This document shows, in pieces, positions 22,852 to 34,366 of a DNA stretch of 64,000 nucleotides. The stretch lies in NCBI RefSeq assembly GCF_963576545.1, contig NC_083638.1, forward strand, positions 3,971,159-4,035,158. The letters run 5' to 3'. The position numbers and the translations under genes were made by a program. Origin of the DNA: Limanda limanda. Taxonomy: Eukaryota > Chordata > Actinopteri > Pleuronectiformes > Pleuronectidae. The notes under the pieces are model-generated. The model was given only the letters and a program-made list of their open reading frames with translations. It was not told the DNA's origin and did not search any database. Every line of letters begins with the position of its first letter. Position 1 is the stretch's first letter.

Positions 22852-23036
22852 TGAGTGAGGACATTCTTTGGCATAATCCATTCCCTAACCCCTTACCTTA
22901 ACCTTAACTGAATGCCTAACTCTAACCTAAACCTCATTCTAACCCTAAAACCAACTCTTATCCCTGAAACAGACCAATGACAAAGTGAGGACCAGGATGT
23001 GCTCACCTTGACATGGTCCTCACAAAGGTATAAGTA
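22852..23036. repeat. MITE-like repeat with gtgaggac inverted ends
   Basis: gtgaggacattctttgg near 22855 and ggtcctcacaaaggta near 23013 form imperfect inverted ends around text rich in ctaacc/taacct. Such blocks are common dispersed repeats in fish; the telomere-like look comes from the repeat and is not a true telomere tract. Confidence 0.5.
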
Positions 23037-23487
23037 CAGGAACTGCATTATTCCTTGTGTAGAAACAGGATTCATGTTAAACCACAGATTGTAACTCAGC
23101 TGATTCTTGCTCAGAAATACAGTGTACATGCGGCCGCACAGCTCCCCCCCCCCGTGGTCCTCCTGGGGGCCTCGTGGAGCTGGTGCAGTTGGCCTCAGGA
23201 ATGAAAGCTGATCTTCGGTGGGTTTTGTCTTGGTGTAATCAGACAGCGACATCATCAATCATGAGGGGGGGGAATTACAGCGGGCGACAATGGGAGATAA
23301 GATAATGAGCGGAGCCACAGCGAGCTGCTGAGGGACGGCTCGAGTTCCCGTCCTGATCACATGACCCGACCGCTGGGGGGGTGGGGTGGACGCACGAATC
23401 CAAGGCCAACGAGAAGAGTGTGAGTCGAGTAGAAGCGTCCGAAAAAAAGAACTGCACGAAGTTATACCTGTAGTTTCATCAAATTTA

Positions 23488-23863
23488 AGGTCAATCAATC
23501 ACATTTTATTTGTGTAGCCCATATTCACAAATCACAATTCGTCTCATAGGGCTTTAACATGGTGAGACATCCTCTGTCCTTAACCCTCAACAAGAGTCAG
23601 GACAAACTACTGAAAACCCTTTTAACAGGTAAACACACGTAGAATCCTCAGAGAGACACATGTGAGGATCCGTGTCCCAGGACGGACACAAGTGACACAG
23701 ATGTGTAGAGGAGAACATCATCAGGATAAAGGTTTTAGCAGCATCGATGAGGGTAAACATTTTGAAGGATAACTTCAATACTGTCAAGTAGTCCTGCTGC
23801 ATTATAGTCTCTGGTCAGCAGCCAGATCACGATCCAGCATCAAGATGGTCTTTGTCAATTAAC
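23488..23863 (+). repeat. Dispersed fish repeat interrupted by the large LTR element
   Basis: The text cattttatttgtgtagccc, atagggctttaacatgg, catcctctgtccttaaccc and ccaggacggacacaag is a repeat type I recognise as frequent in fish genomes, class uncertain. It stops at 23863, exactly where the LTR begins, so the element may have inserted into or replaced its right part. Confidence 0.55.
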
Positions 23864-24739
23864 TGTTGTGCAATAGGAGTAGACTTGACGTTGGCTAATT
23901 ATTAATAATCATGAAATATGATTATTAAAATAAAAATTATCTATCAAAAATAATTAAATTATTAATTGAAGATGATCAGTAATCAAATAACAATAAAACC
24001 ACTAATGAGAAAATAGGAATTATCAATTAGAAAGTACAAGCTGTCAATTAACAATGATAAGGTTATCAACCAAGAATAATGAAAATAATTAGTCAAAACA
24101 ATAAAATTATCAATTTAAGAATAATACTATCTATATTAATAATTGAGAAAGGGGGGCACCACCCTGGTTTCCCAGGGACCAACGATGTCAAGCTATAATT
24201 ATCAGTCTCATAATGATAAATGTCAAATTAATAATGTCAATATTTTAATATTAACGATTACTTAATAAACAGTGAAGGCTTCTAAGTTCGAGCACAGGCG
24301 ATCATAATCCAGCTGCAATCACATACATATGCACAAATAATCACAGACTACAGATACTTTAATTACAAAAGTATTTATTAAAAAGGGGAAATAAAGTTAT
24401 AATGTTATTCAATGATTTATCATTTTAACAAGCTCCAATATTTCAAAGGTAAACACAGCAGCAGCACTTATCACAATTCAGAAAATACATGGACAACCTG
24501 CGGTCTACCTATGTATGTCTGTCTCTATGTGTGTGTGTGTCTGTGTCAAAGTGTCTCTCTGTGTGTGTGTGTCTATGTGTGTGTGTGTGAAATAAAGTTA
24601 GTGTTATTTAATGATTCATCATCTTAACAAACTCCCATATTTCAAAGATAACAACAGCAGCTTATCACAATTTAGAACACGCATGTAACCTCTGGTCCAT
24701 CTATGTGTCTCTGTGTGTGTGTGTGTCTGTCTGTGTCTA

Positions 24740-24796
<57 letters not shown>

Positions 24797-25236
24797 AAAA
24801 GAAGGGGGTGGCGATGACGCGTAGTGACATCACATCTAAGATGGAGGCCGATCATGATTCGTGGAATCAAGGCCTAAAAACTCTCAAAATGGCGGATTGA
24901 CTACAAAACAAGATGGCGGAGCCGTTATGAATTTAGAGCCAGGATGGGAGGAGAGAGAGAGCGGAGGCGTGGCAATAATAGACTCAAAATGGTGGGTTAA
25001 CTTGCGTTATTCAAGATGGAGTCTATGTTAATGACACCATGTGGCCGGAGCGCACACTGGTGGTCGTCACATGAATTACACAAAGGAAATTTTAGACAAA
25101 GAGAATTCTTATCTCTGCTTGGCTTTGGGGGCCGAATGGTTTCCAGATGTGTTCAGCCTCTCTAAGCATAGATTTAACTATGTGACATGACCTGTATTAT
25201 AAATACAGGTCAGAAGTGTGTATAGGTCGGTTTAGA

Positions 25237-25284
<48 letters not shown>

Positions 25285-26385
25285 ATGAGAAAACATGTAA
25301 GGAGAGTCCAAAGAAGCTCTTAAAAATACGTCTGAGATGAGTTAACAGTGATTCACCCCTCAGCCCTCAAGCGAGCGTTGTGGGCCGAGGTTCTGATCGG
25401 TGAAATCACTGCAGACTCACACAGACGTTAACAGTGCGGGCGGAGGCGCTTCTCGCGGCCCTATTTACTGCAACACAAAACATTGCGATCCAACCGGAAA
25501 CCGGAAGTAGCGGCTCGGAGTAGTGGCCGGCTAAAACAATGGAACACGGAAGTTCCATCAACAAAATACACTCAAGTATTAAATCAACACGCTACATATT
25601 AAAACTAACATCTGCCCAGACAACATAAGCCTCTTACTGTGACCGTGATTTCGTGGGTTTCCTGCGCCTCGGCGCGAATCTCCCGGAAGTCCAGTGAACA
25701 ATGTCTTGGCCTCTCAGGCGAGCTCCCGTGAGCACCGCAGCTGGGCCGGACCGGAGCGGATCAGTCATGCTCCGTGACGGGATGAAGCTTGGTCTTCTTC
25801 TGCAGCAGCGGAGATCGTGCTGCCTCACAGGGACGTTCGGCTGCTTGTAGCCGTTGTAGATCGTGTGGAGAAAGAATAAAGTAAAGTCCGTGTGGATAAG
25901 GAAACAGTCTGAGATCGTCCAGCGAGCAATTTCCTGTTTCGATGTCTAATCCCTTCCTTAGTTACTGAGTCGTGTGGTTAGACCTCTTGAGGTCAGAAAA
26001 CAACTTGAGCAGCGTGGAAAAGAGGAGTACAAAGAAAGTCTCTTAAAAATACCGAGTTAACTAGTAGAACCCCGGAGGGGTTCTGTTGTTGCTTGGGCAT
26101 CTGAGTGAAGAGAGGGAGAAGTCTGTGAGTTCAGCCCTTTTAAGTCATGTCTCAGGTGACTCCCCCCTGGGAGGAGGGGTCAGGGGTCAGTGTGGCCCTC
26201 CAGCCAATTGAGTTGTCAGGATTTGGCCCCCAGGGGCGGGCTTACCGTGGGGGACCAGGACGTGATCTTTTGCCACATGGAGATAAGGGTCAATGCTGGG
26301 TTTTTAAATGTAAGGGGTTACCCGAGCCTGGCCTAAGGTTTTACGACCCTTTGTTCTAAGTCGGATCACTGGGCCTTGCCCAACA
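23864..26385 (-). repeat. 3' LTR (left copy) of the large LTR element
   Basis: 2522 bp. It contains GT tracts (24528-24590, 24710-24789), a (GA)n tract (25239-25282), a palindrome with a TATA-like centre (25189-25211), and on the minus strand a possible AATAAA at 24374-24379. At 2.5 kb it is far longer than the few hundred bp usual for Ty3/gypsy LTRs. Confidence 0.85.
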
Positions 26386-26397
26386 GTCCCCCTTTGA
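26386..26397 (-). other. Polypurine tract of the large LTR element
   Basis: Minus-strand AAAGGGGGAC directly precedes the 3' LTR start TGTTGGG, the expected place and composition for plus-strand priming. Confidence 0.7.
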
Positions 26398-27174
26398 CCT
26401 GGGAAGTGGGTCGTTACCCAGTTTCCAGGGCACGCTAGGGTCGAGAGTCCAGTGATAATCCATGAGAGGTAATCCTTGAGTGGAGTTGAAGCATTGAAAG
26501 TTAGTTCATCATGAGGCATAAATGTCTTTGAGGCATGAGTCTAAACAGAGAGAGGTAATTGTCTGGGCAGACAGAGGCTAAACAACATATATTCTAAAAC
26601 ACGGCGCACATTTCAATTTCACATAATGCTTATCGGCAGTTATTGTTAACATACTGATGAATTTCGGTGAAGAGTGAAATGAAAGAAAAGTGGAAAAAGG
26701 AACAGAAGAAAATGTTTGAGTAGGTGCTGGTGTTTTGAGGTAAACATGTGTGTTATTCTGTCAAACCAAAACATTTAGAACGGCGAGTCACGTTCTGTTG
26801 TTCGCTAATCTGTGAATATATGGTAAATCCTATTTCTAGGTTTGCAAATCTACAGATATTGAAATTTTTCTGCCAAGACTGAATTGCCAACTGTACCCGT
26901 GAGGGCTGCACAACCGTAGTGGTAACGACTTCAAAATCCTCAACGAGGTCTAAGGAGTTCACTACCTGAACATACGTTATACAATTTACTGACAGAGGGT
27001 CTAAAGCATGCAGCTATTGATGGAGTGAGTGGTTTGAGCGGTCTTTGTTTTAAAATTGGGATTTCTTCCCCTCCCCCTTTCAGGTGTGGAGGTGAGAGGG
27101 GGTTTCTGGCAGCGCCTCGGTCCTTCCCAGTCATTGAAGTCATCTTTAGGAGTGGAGAAGGAGGGCAACTGCTT

Positions 27175-28502
27175 CTAGTTTCGCCAACGGGGTTCAGTGT
27201 CTGGTCTCTTAGGGGAGCCTGGAGGAACACGTGGCACAATGTCTCTCATTGCTTCATCCACACATCTCCGTATTAATTCCTCTGTGCCCGGATGCATCCC
27301 ATGTGTTGGATTTCGGTCACCATCACTATACTCCTGGTATTGATGAGGTTTCCTTTGGTTACAGCCCCTACTTCTCTGTGGAGAGGGATTCAGGTGCTGA
27401 GGTCGAAACTGTTTGTGGGGCTGGTTGAAATCCTCACCCCCTTGGTTTTGAGGGGCACCCTGTTGGAAGGGTCGTTGTTTCTGGTTCTCTTTGCTGGGGT
27501 TCATCCTGGCGTGGGGAAAGTTGTCATCTTCCAGCGCCGGGTCCACATTGAGTTGGACTTGAACTGCCAGAACCACGGTGTCGTCTTCGTTACACCCTCG
27601 GTTGTCTGGGTCGAAGCGATAAATGTCTTTTTCAAGGGGCTCTTGCCGCCGGTTGCGGATTTCCTCTCTTTGAGGGGGTGCTGAGTCATCAGTGTCTTTT
27701 GACTCGAATGTGCCACGGTACTCATCTTCGTGGCCACCATCTCTTGCACCGGGGTTGGCGGACCATCCAGGACGCGACCGTGAGTCATGGTGCGCCTCTG
27801 CCTGAGTGGCAGACTGGGAATCTCCTTCAGCCCTCCAGGACGGAGTCCTTCCGTCGTTGTGATGTGGATCAGCATGGCTCCGTGCAGGATGTGTTCCTTC
27901 TGGCTGGAGTGGATGCTGTGTGTCCGCTGGACAGGCATTTGATGTTGCCTCATAGCGGTCGCAGGTCACTGCACGTCTAGGGGTTGAGTCCTGCTCCCCC
28001 TTTGGTGTTGAGTGGGTCGGAGCGGTGGACTGCTGGGTGTGTCTGGCTCTCCAGAGCAAAGCTCCCTCTGCATGAGGGTTGTGGAGCTGTGCTCGCAGCT
28101 GTTCTCCCAGTGTCTCTGCTCTGCTGGCTCCACCGGGAATGACGTCAGCTCCTGGCCCTGTCATCAGGGATCTCAGCTGGAGGGGGGGACAGCTCTGTTT
28201 GACTGTGCCCCCCTTTCTGCTGACCTTTGACCTGCGCATGCTCCTGCACCGCCTGGTCCTGTTCTTTGCGGGTCTCGATGATATGCCGCAGGTGGGAGTT
28301 TTTCTCCTGCTCCGCTCGACATGCTGCTTTGCATGGCTCTGCGCGCCTTCGCATGTTCTTGGGTCTGCAGCTCGGCTCTCTGCTGGTAGAGGAGTGTCAG
28401 TTGACCCAGAGCATGGGGTATTTTCAGATGCGGGCCAGTGGGGTTGATGAGTGCATGGACAGTTCTTGATCTTTCGATCGCAGGTACTTTAATCATACTC
28501 AC
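27175..28502 (-). pseudogene. Gag-like coding region, apparently frameshifted
   Basis: Three overlapping minus frames carry protein-like text. Frame one, from 28502, has a possible start and a charged helical region (HALGQLTLLYQQRAELQTQE). Frame two, around 28354-28145, continues in coiled-coil style (EQEKNSHLRHIIETRKEQDQ). Frame three, 28239-27175, is 354 residues rich in Pro, Gln, Arg and His, ending GTEELIRRCVDEAMRDIVP. The simplest reading is one structural protein broken by small indels, or a frame scheme I cannot resolve. No CCHC zinc knuckle is seen. A Gag of arginine-rich, knuckle-free type is possible, but family assignment is not supported. Confidence 0.45.
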
Positions 28503-28895
28503 TCAATTCACTCACCGCATCATTAGAAAAAAAATTAATCAGACTGGCTACAGTCTCTAATAGGACCTCTGGTCCTGAGGGAGCACTTGCCCCACGGTGT
28601 TACATGCTACTCATCTTCTGAGTGCGAAAAGGCACCTGGTGGACTGCTCAAGCTTGCTTGGATAAAGTGGGTAAAACACTTAATTAAAAACTACACAACA
28701 AGATACACAGGTGAGCTTCACCCTGTGTCTATAAAGTAGCAATGAAGGATAGCTCGGTGGCTCAATCCTTAAGACCTAGTTGGTCAACAACTAGTCTTCT
28801 CAAAACTAGTCTCTCAAATCTAGTTTGTCTCCTTAAGATCAAAAAAACATGCAGAAAATCTCCTATAAAAATTACTAACTACTGAAACGCAGTCA

Positions 28896-29350
28896 GCAAC
28901 CAACCATAGTTACACAAAAGTCTGTTTAGCAAAGGGAATTTAAGAATAAAGAAACTTCAAAGAGAAATTAGTTTCGAACCTATGTCTCTCTTCAAAAATT
29001 TAATCATAATTATTGTGCATTGAGATGACACAACCACTTATATGCTAGAAGCAACCAACCACGGATACACAAGGCACTAGTATACCTGCTTGGGACAGGT
29101 GCAAAGGGATTACAATAAAAATTTTCAAAGAGAAATAAATTCCTAGAATTATTTTTCTCCTTTCTTAAATTATTTATGATTCTTGTGCCTCGAGAACACA
29201 ACCACCGATTGCAATCTGCAGCCAATTACGGATACACCAGGCACTGGTAAACCGGTTTGGTAAAAGTTCAAATGAATTAAAAATAAAACTTTGCAAAGAA
29301 GAATAAATTTCCAAAATTATTTTCTTCTTCAACAACGAATCATGATCAAT
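28896..29350 (-). repeat. Threefold degenerate repeat in the element leader
   Basis: Three related units begin at 28896 (gcaaccaaccatag), 29051 (gcaaccaaccacgg) and 29221 (gccaattacgg). Each continues with a (gg)atacac..aggcac-type stretch, an aaataaaa..ttcaaagagaaata stretch and a tcttt..aattat stretch. Unit spacing is 155 and 170 bp. They lie between the PBS-like site and the gag-like frame, where retroelements carry packaging signals. Confidence 0.6.
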
Positions 29351-29493
29351 ACCAAATGAGAGAAAGCAAAAGTTTTGAAAAAAATCAAATTTTCAAAAAA
29401 AATTTAAATTTTTCAAAAAAATTAAATTTCTGGAAAAAAAAGAAAGAATCTGGATTATTGTACACAGTATTATGATACAGCTGGAGTTAGATC

Positions 29494-29511
29494 GCCTCAC
29501 AGGGGGCACCA
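29494..29511 (-). other. Candidate primer-binding site, tRNA not assigned
   Basis: Minus strand TGGTGCCCCCTGTGAGGC begins 4 nt after the 5' LTR. The leading TGG complements the CCA end of tRNAs. I could not match the rest to a standard vertebrate tRNA 3' end. Confidence 0.5.
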
Positions 29512-29515
29512 TTTA

Positions 29516-30391
29516 TGTTGTGCAATAGGAGTAGACTTGACGTTGGCTAATTATTAATAATCATGAAATATGATTATTAAAATAAAAATTATCTATCAAA
29601 AATAATTAAATTATTAATTGAAGATGATCAGTAATCAAATAACAATAAAACCACTAATGAGAAAATAGGAATTATCAATTAGAAAGTACAAGCTGTCAAT
29701 TAACAATGATAAGGTTATCAACCAAGAATAATGAAAATAATTAGTCAAAACAATAAAATTATCAATTTAAGAATAATACTATCTATATTAATAATTGAGA
29801 AAGGGGGGCACCACCCTGGTTTCCCAGGGACCAACGATGTCAAGCTATAATTATCAGTCTCATAATGATAAATGTCAAATTAATAATGTCAATATTTTAA
29901 TATTAACGATTACTTAATAAACAGTGAAGGCTTCTAAGTTCGAGCACAGGCGATCATAATCCAGCTGCAATCACATACATATGCACAAATAATCACAGAC
30001 TACAGATACTTTAATTACAAAAGTATTTATTAAAAAGGGGAAATAAAGTTATAATGTTATTCAATGATTTATCATTTTAACAAGCTCCAATATTTCAAAG
30101 GTAAACACAGCAGCAGCACTTATCACAATTCAGAAAATACATGGACAACCTGCGGTCTACCTATGTATGTCTGTCTCTATGTGTGTGTGTGTCTGTGTCA
30201 AAGTGTCTCTCTGTGTGTGTGTGTCTATGTGTGTGTGTGTGAAATAAAGTTAGTGTTATTTAATGATTCATCATCTTAACAAACTCCCATATTTCAAAGA
30301 TAACAACAGCAGCTTATCACAATTTAGAACACGCATGTAACCTCTGGTCCATCTATGTGTCTCTGTGTGTGTGTGTGTCTGTCTGTGTCTA

Positions 30392-30444
<53 letters not shown>

Positions 30445-30885
30445 AAAAGAAGGGGGGTGGCGATGACGCGTAGTGACATCACATCTAAGATGGAGGCCGA
30501 TCATGATTCGTGGAATCAAGGCCTAAAAACTCTCAAAATGGCGGATTGACTACAAAACAAGATGGCGGAGCCGTTATGAATTTAGAGCCAGGATGGGAGG
30601 AGAGAGAGAGCGGAGGCGTGGCAATAATAGACTCAAAATGGTGGGTTAACTTGCGTTATTCAAGATGGAGTCTATGTTAATGACACCATGTGGCCGGAGC
30701 GCACACTGGTGGTCGTCACATGAATTACACAAAGGAAATTTTAGACAAAGAGAATTCTTATCTCTGCTTGGCTTTGGGGGCCGAATGGTTTCCAGATGTG
30801 TTCAGCCTCTCTAAGCATAGATTTAACTATGTGACATGACCTGTATTATAAATACAGGTCAGAAGTGTGTATAGGTCGGTTTAGA

Positions 30886-30925
<40 letters not shown>

Positions 30926-32026
30926 ATGAGAAAACATGTAAGGAGAGTCCAAAGAAGCTCTTAAAAATACGTCTGAGATGAGTTAACAGTGATTCACCCC
31001 TCAGCCCTCAAGCGAGCGTTGTGGGCCGAGGTTCTGATCGGTGAAATCACTGCAGACTCACACAGACGTTAACAGTGCGGGCGGAGGCGCTTCTCGCGGC
31101 CCTATTTACTGCAACACAAAACATTGCGATCCAACCGGAAACCGGAAGTAGCGGCTCGGAGTAGTGGCCGGCTAAAACAATGGAACACGGAAGTTCCATC
31201 AACAAAATACACTCAAGTATTAAATCAACACGCTACATATTAAAACTAACATCTGCCCAGACAACATAAGCCTCTTACTGTGACCGTGATTTCGTGGGTT
31301 TCCTGCGCCTCGGCGCGAATCTCCCGGAAGTCCAGTGAACAATGTCTTGGCCTCTCAGGCGAGCTCCCGTGAGCACCGCAGCTGGGCCGGACCGGAGCGG
31401 ATCAGTCATGCTCCGTGACGGGATGAAGCTTGGTCTTCTTCTGCAGCAGCGGAGATCGTGCTGCCTCACAGGGACGTTCGGCTGCTTGTAGCCGTTGTAG
31501 ATCGTGTGGAGAAAGAATAAAGTAAAGTCCGTGTGGATAAGGAAACAGTCTGAGATCGTCCAGCGAGCAATTTCCTGTTTCGATGTCTAATCCCTTCCTT
31601 AGTTACTGAGTCGTGTGGTTAGACCTCTTGAGGTCAGAAAACAACTTGAGCAGCGTGGAAAAGAGGAGTACAAAGAAAGTCTCTTAAAAATACCGAGTTA
31701 ACTAGTAGAACCCCGGAGGGGTTCTGTTGTTGCTTGGGCATCTGAGTGAAGAGAGGGAGAAGTCTGTGAGTTCAGCCCTTTTAAGTCATGTCTCAGGTGA
31801 CTCCCCCCTGGGAGGAGGGGTCAGGGGTCAGTGTGGCCCTCCAGCCAATTGAGTTGTCAGGATTTGGCCCCCAGGGGCGGGCTTACCGTGGGGGACCAGG
31901 ACGTGATCTTTTGCCACATGGAGATAAGGGTCAATGCTGGGTTTTTAAATGTAAGGGGTTACCCGAGCCTGGCCTAAGGTTTTACGACCCTTTGTTCTAA
32001 GTCGGATCACTGGGCCTTGCCCAACA
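29516..32026 (-). repeat. 5' LTR (right copy) of the large LTR element
   Basis: 2511 bp, 11 bp shorter than its partner. The difference is explained by one GT tract, a second GT tract plus a G run, and the GA tract (8 bp). Elsewhere the copies keep register along their whole length. Confidence 0.85.
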
Positions 32027-32583
32027 TGACTCACACTGAGATCTACTGTCCAGGAGTGGAACTGTTGAGTCGTCCATTAGAAACAACCAAGCAGTGATGT
32101 TAGGACACGGTCACACACTCGTGAATTCAGGCAAATCTCAAGGGACAAAGCAAATGTGTTATTCTCCTTGTCGATCCCACGGAAGTGAGCGTGAGATGAA
32201 GCTTCTCCGCTCTGCGTGGGTTTGCTCCCGATGGAGTGAGCCGTTGATATAGAACTTTACGCTTTTTTAGTATTCTGTGTTTATTACGGTGGCAAAGACC
32301 ACAAAGGAACCACAAACAAAATGAAGGAGCCGTGACGCCACACTCACAAGATGTCTCTTCTTTAGATGTTCCTGATTCCTCTGAACCGGTCGTGGTGAGT
32401 TCTGCTCAGATGGAATCACGGCTGAGAAGGTGTCTGGTGCATTTCACAGTTCGAGCTGAAAGTCGGTTGCATGTTGTGTTGTTTACAGTCACATCTTCAC
32501 GACTTCGTCAACATCTGGTTGTTGGTGCTTCCACTTTGCTCTCATTGGCTTTTGCCCGTTTCTGTCGGAGCCAATTATCTTTT
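32027..32583. other. Intergenic sequence right of the large LTR element
   Basis: Nothing recognised. The sequence does not continue the repeat found left of the element. Confidence 0.4.
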
Positions 32584-33418
32584 TAGGGCCCGAGCACTGA
32601 CATCAAAGGTCAGGTGAGGCCCTATTGAAATTGTAAGGATTATTATTATTATTATTATTATTGTTCAGGCAAATTAATTGGCTTTTTGAGGGCTTTAACA
32701 TGCTCAACTTCTTACCAAAATTTGCAGAAAGTTGGAAAGTGGTGAAAATTTACGTATTCTGAAGGAATTTTCAATGGGCGTCGCAAAATGGGTCGACGGT
32801 GCCCCCCGAGACAGCCCGAGACCCCCGGAACGTGTTCACATTGACCGATCTTCACAAAAATCGATACACAGGTGTATCATGACCAGACAAACAAAAAAGT
32901 CTCAGGTGCAATTGGAAAAACACAACAGGAAGCCTGCTATTTTGCATTTAGTGGCTATTTTGGCCATATTCCACATTTTTTGTTTGATGCACTTGTACCA
33001 GGGCTTTCATCGGATCAACTTCAAATTGAGATGAGTTTCATTATTATTATTATTATTATTATTCAGGCAAATTAATTGGCTTTTTGAAGGCTTTACCATG
33101 CTCAAATTCTTACCAAAATTTGCAGAAAGTTAGAAAGTGGTAAAAATTTACATATTCTGAAGGAATTTTCAATGGGCGTCGCAAAATGGCTCAACGGTGC
33201 CCCCCCGAGACCCCTGGAACGTGTTCACATTGACTGGTCTTTACAAAAATCGATACACAGGTGTATCATGACCAGACAAACAAAAAGGTCTTAGGTGCAA
33301 TTGGAAAAACACAACAGGAAGCCTGCTATTTTGCATTTAGTGGCCATTTTGGCCATATTCCACATTTTTACTTTGATGTACTTGTACCAGGGCTTTATTG
33401 GATCAACTTCAATTATAT
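32584..33418 (+). repeat. Dispersed repeat with two ~400-bp tandem copies
   Basis: It begins agggcccgagcactgac and has an (ATT)n tract. The unit starts at caggcaaattaattggc (32667 and 33064) and contains aaggaattttcaatgggcg and ggtgtatcatgaccagac. The second copy is diverged by scattered changes. A relative occurs at 13337 inside the nested transposons. The family is common in fish; its class is not assigned here. Confidence 0.75.
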
Positions 33419-34366
33419 TTATGGTTGGAGATCGAGGAGCTCGGAGTCAATCAGTGATGATTTAACAAGCTGCTCCTCACACTTCAGGATTGTTCGGCAC
33501 CGACTGACCTCCTGCAATCGGGTCAAATCGGGTCTAAAAACGTGTTCAGAGACCTTAACACTTCCTGTCTGTTCTGTATCTGTGGCTTCACTGAGCCTCT
33601 TCAAAGACAGACCCTCCTCTTCCTCAGTAACTGTATCCAGAACGCTCCGGTCCACACTCTCACTCCCTGACATGTGCCGCCGCTCACTAATCCTCCAGCG
33701 AACGATGCTGTGCTCGAACTGTTTTCCTCAGGATTAGGACAGTTGGAGATTTGAATATTCGGAGCTAACATGAAAAGAGAGGATGTGGATATCAGTTTAA
33801 TTAGGACTGAGCCGATTAGATAACAATACGATGCATTCAAAGGGCGGGAAAAAGTGCGCCGGCGGGCGAGAGGGGGGGGGCATCTGTTTGAATTAGCGAC
33901 TGTAAGCTCCGCGTGTTGTTAGCATGACTCATATGGAGCAGCATCTGTGTTCTGCGAGGATAAATCGGAGCATTGTTGGTGATATTGTTCAGATTAGTTC
34001 ATCACGTGTGACACAACCAGGACTTCGTGAACCGGTCTGAGCCGGAGGCGGAGTCTGAGACGTCGGGATATCAAAACCTCCATTTGGGGAAGTGGAGATA
34101 TTTCTTAAATTTCCTGAAGTGTATAAAAACCTCCATGAATATGTAACTGAGATGATCACAGTAGAGTTCTGATCCATGTGCAGCCCAGTCTCCCATCACA
34201 CGTCTCTCAGACTCTCAGGGTCAATGTGGATTCAGCAGCTCACCCAGGGGAGAAAAGACCGGGATCGAATCACCGACCTTCTGGTTACTCGACAACCCGC
34301 TCTACCTCCTGATCCACAGCGGCCCATGATTCTCTGTTGCACCGAGATCCATGAGGAGACGCATTC
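33419..34366. other. Intergenic; unassigned ORF and tRNA-like SINE fragment
   Basis: A minus frame at 33419-33673 (84 residues, acidic, begins MSGSESVDRSVLDTV) resembles nothing I know and lacks splice-site support. From about 34180 to 34325 the sequence carries gggatcgaatcaccgacc. On the minus strand this resembles a pol III B box (ggtNNNNattcgatccc), so it is probably a decayed SINE-like repeat. Confidence 0.4.

Larger units (their letters stand above)
23864..32026 (-). mobile_element. LTR retroelement with 2.5-kb LTRs, gag-like frame only, no pol
   Basis: Two direct copies (23864-26385 and 29516-32026) start TGTTG and end CAACA. Internally, a purine tract (minus AAAGGGGGAC) abuts the left LTR and a PBS-like site lies 4 nt from the right LTR, so the element reads on the minus strand with its 5' LTR on the right. 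The LTRs differ only in the lengths of GT, GA and G tracts as far as I can align them, so the insertion is recent. The internal 3.1 kb holds a degenerate triple repeat and a Pro/Gln/Arg-rich gag-like frame. No protease, RT, RNase H or integrase text was found, so it must use another element's enzymes. No target duplication is visible (ttaac against tgact). It could be a LARD-type derivative or a gutted endogenous retrovirus. Confidence 0.85.

Noticed and set aside
22880..22960. Interstitial telomere-like ctaacc stretch
   Set aside because: The units are irregular and lie inside a MITE-like repeat; no true TTAGGG array.
27501..27953. 150-residue minus frame inside the large LTR element
   Set aside because: It overlaps the longer 354-codon frame and has composition expected of a shadow frame.
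23864..32026. Two 2.5-kb direct copies read as a segmental duplication
   Set aside because: TG..CA ends with short inverted repeats, a primer-site-like sequence and a purine tract at the exact inner borders fit an LTR element better.
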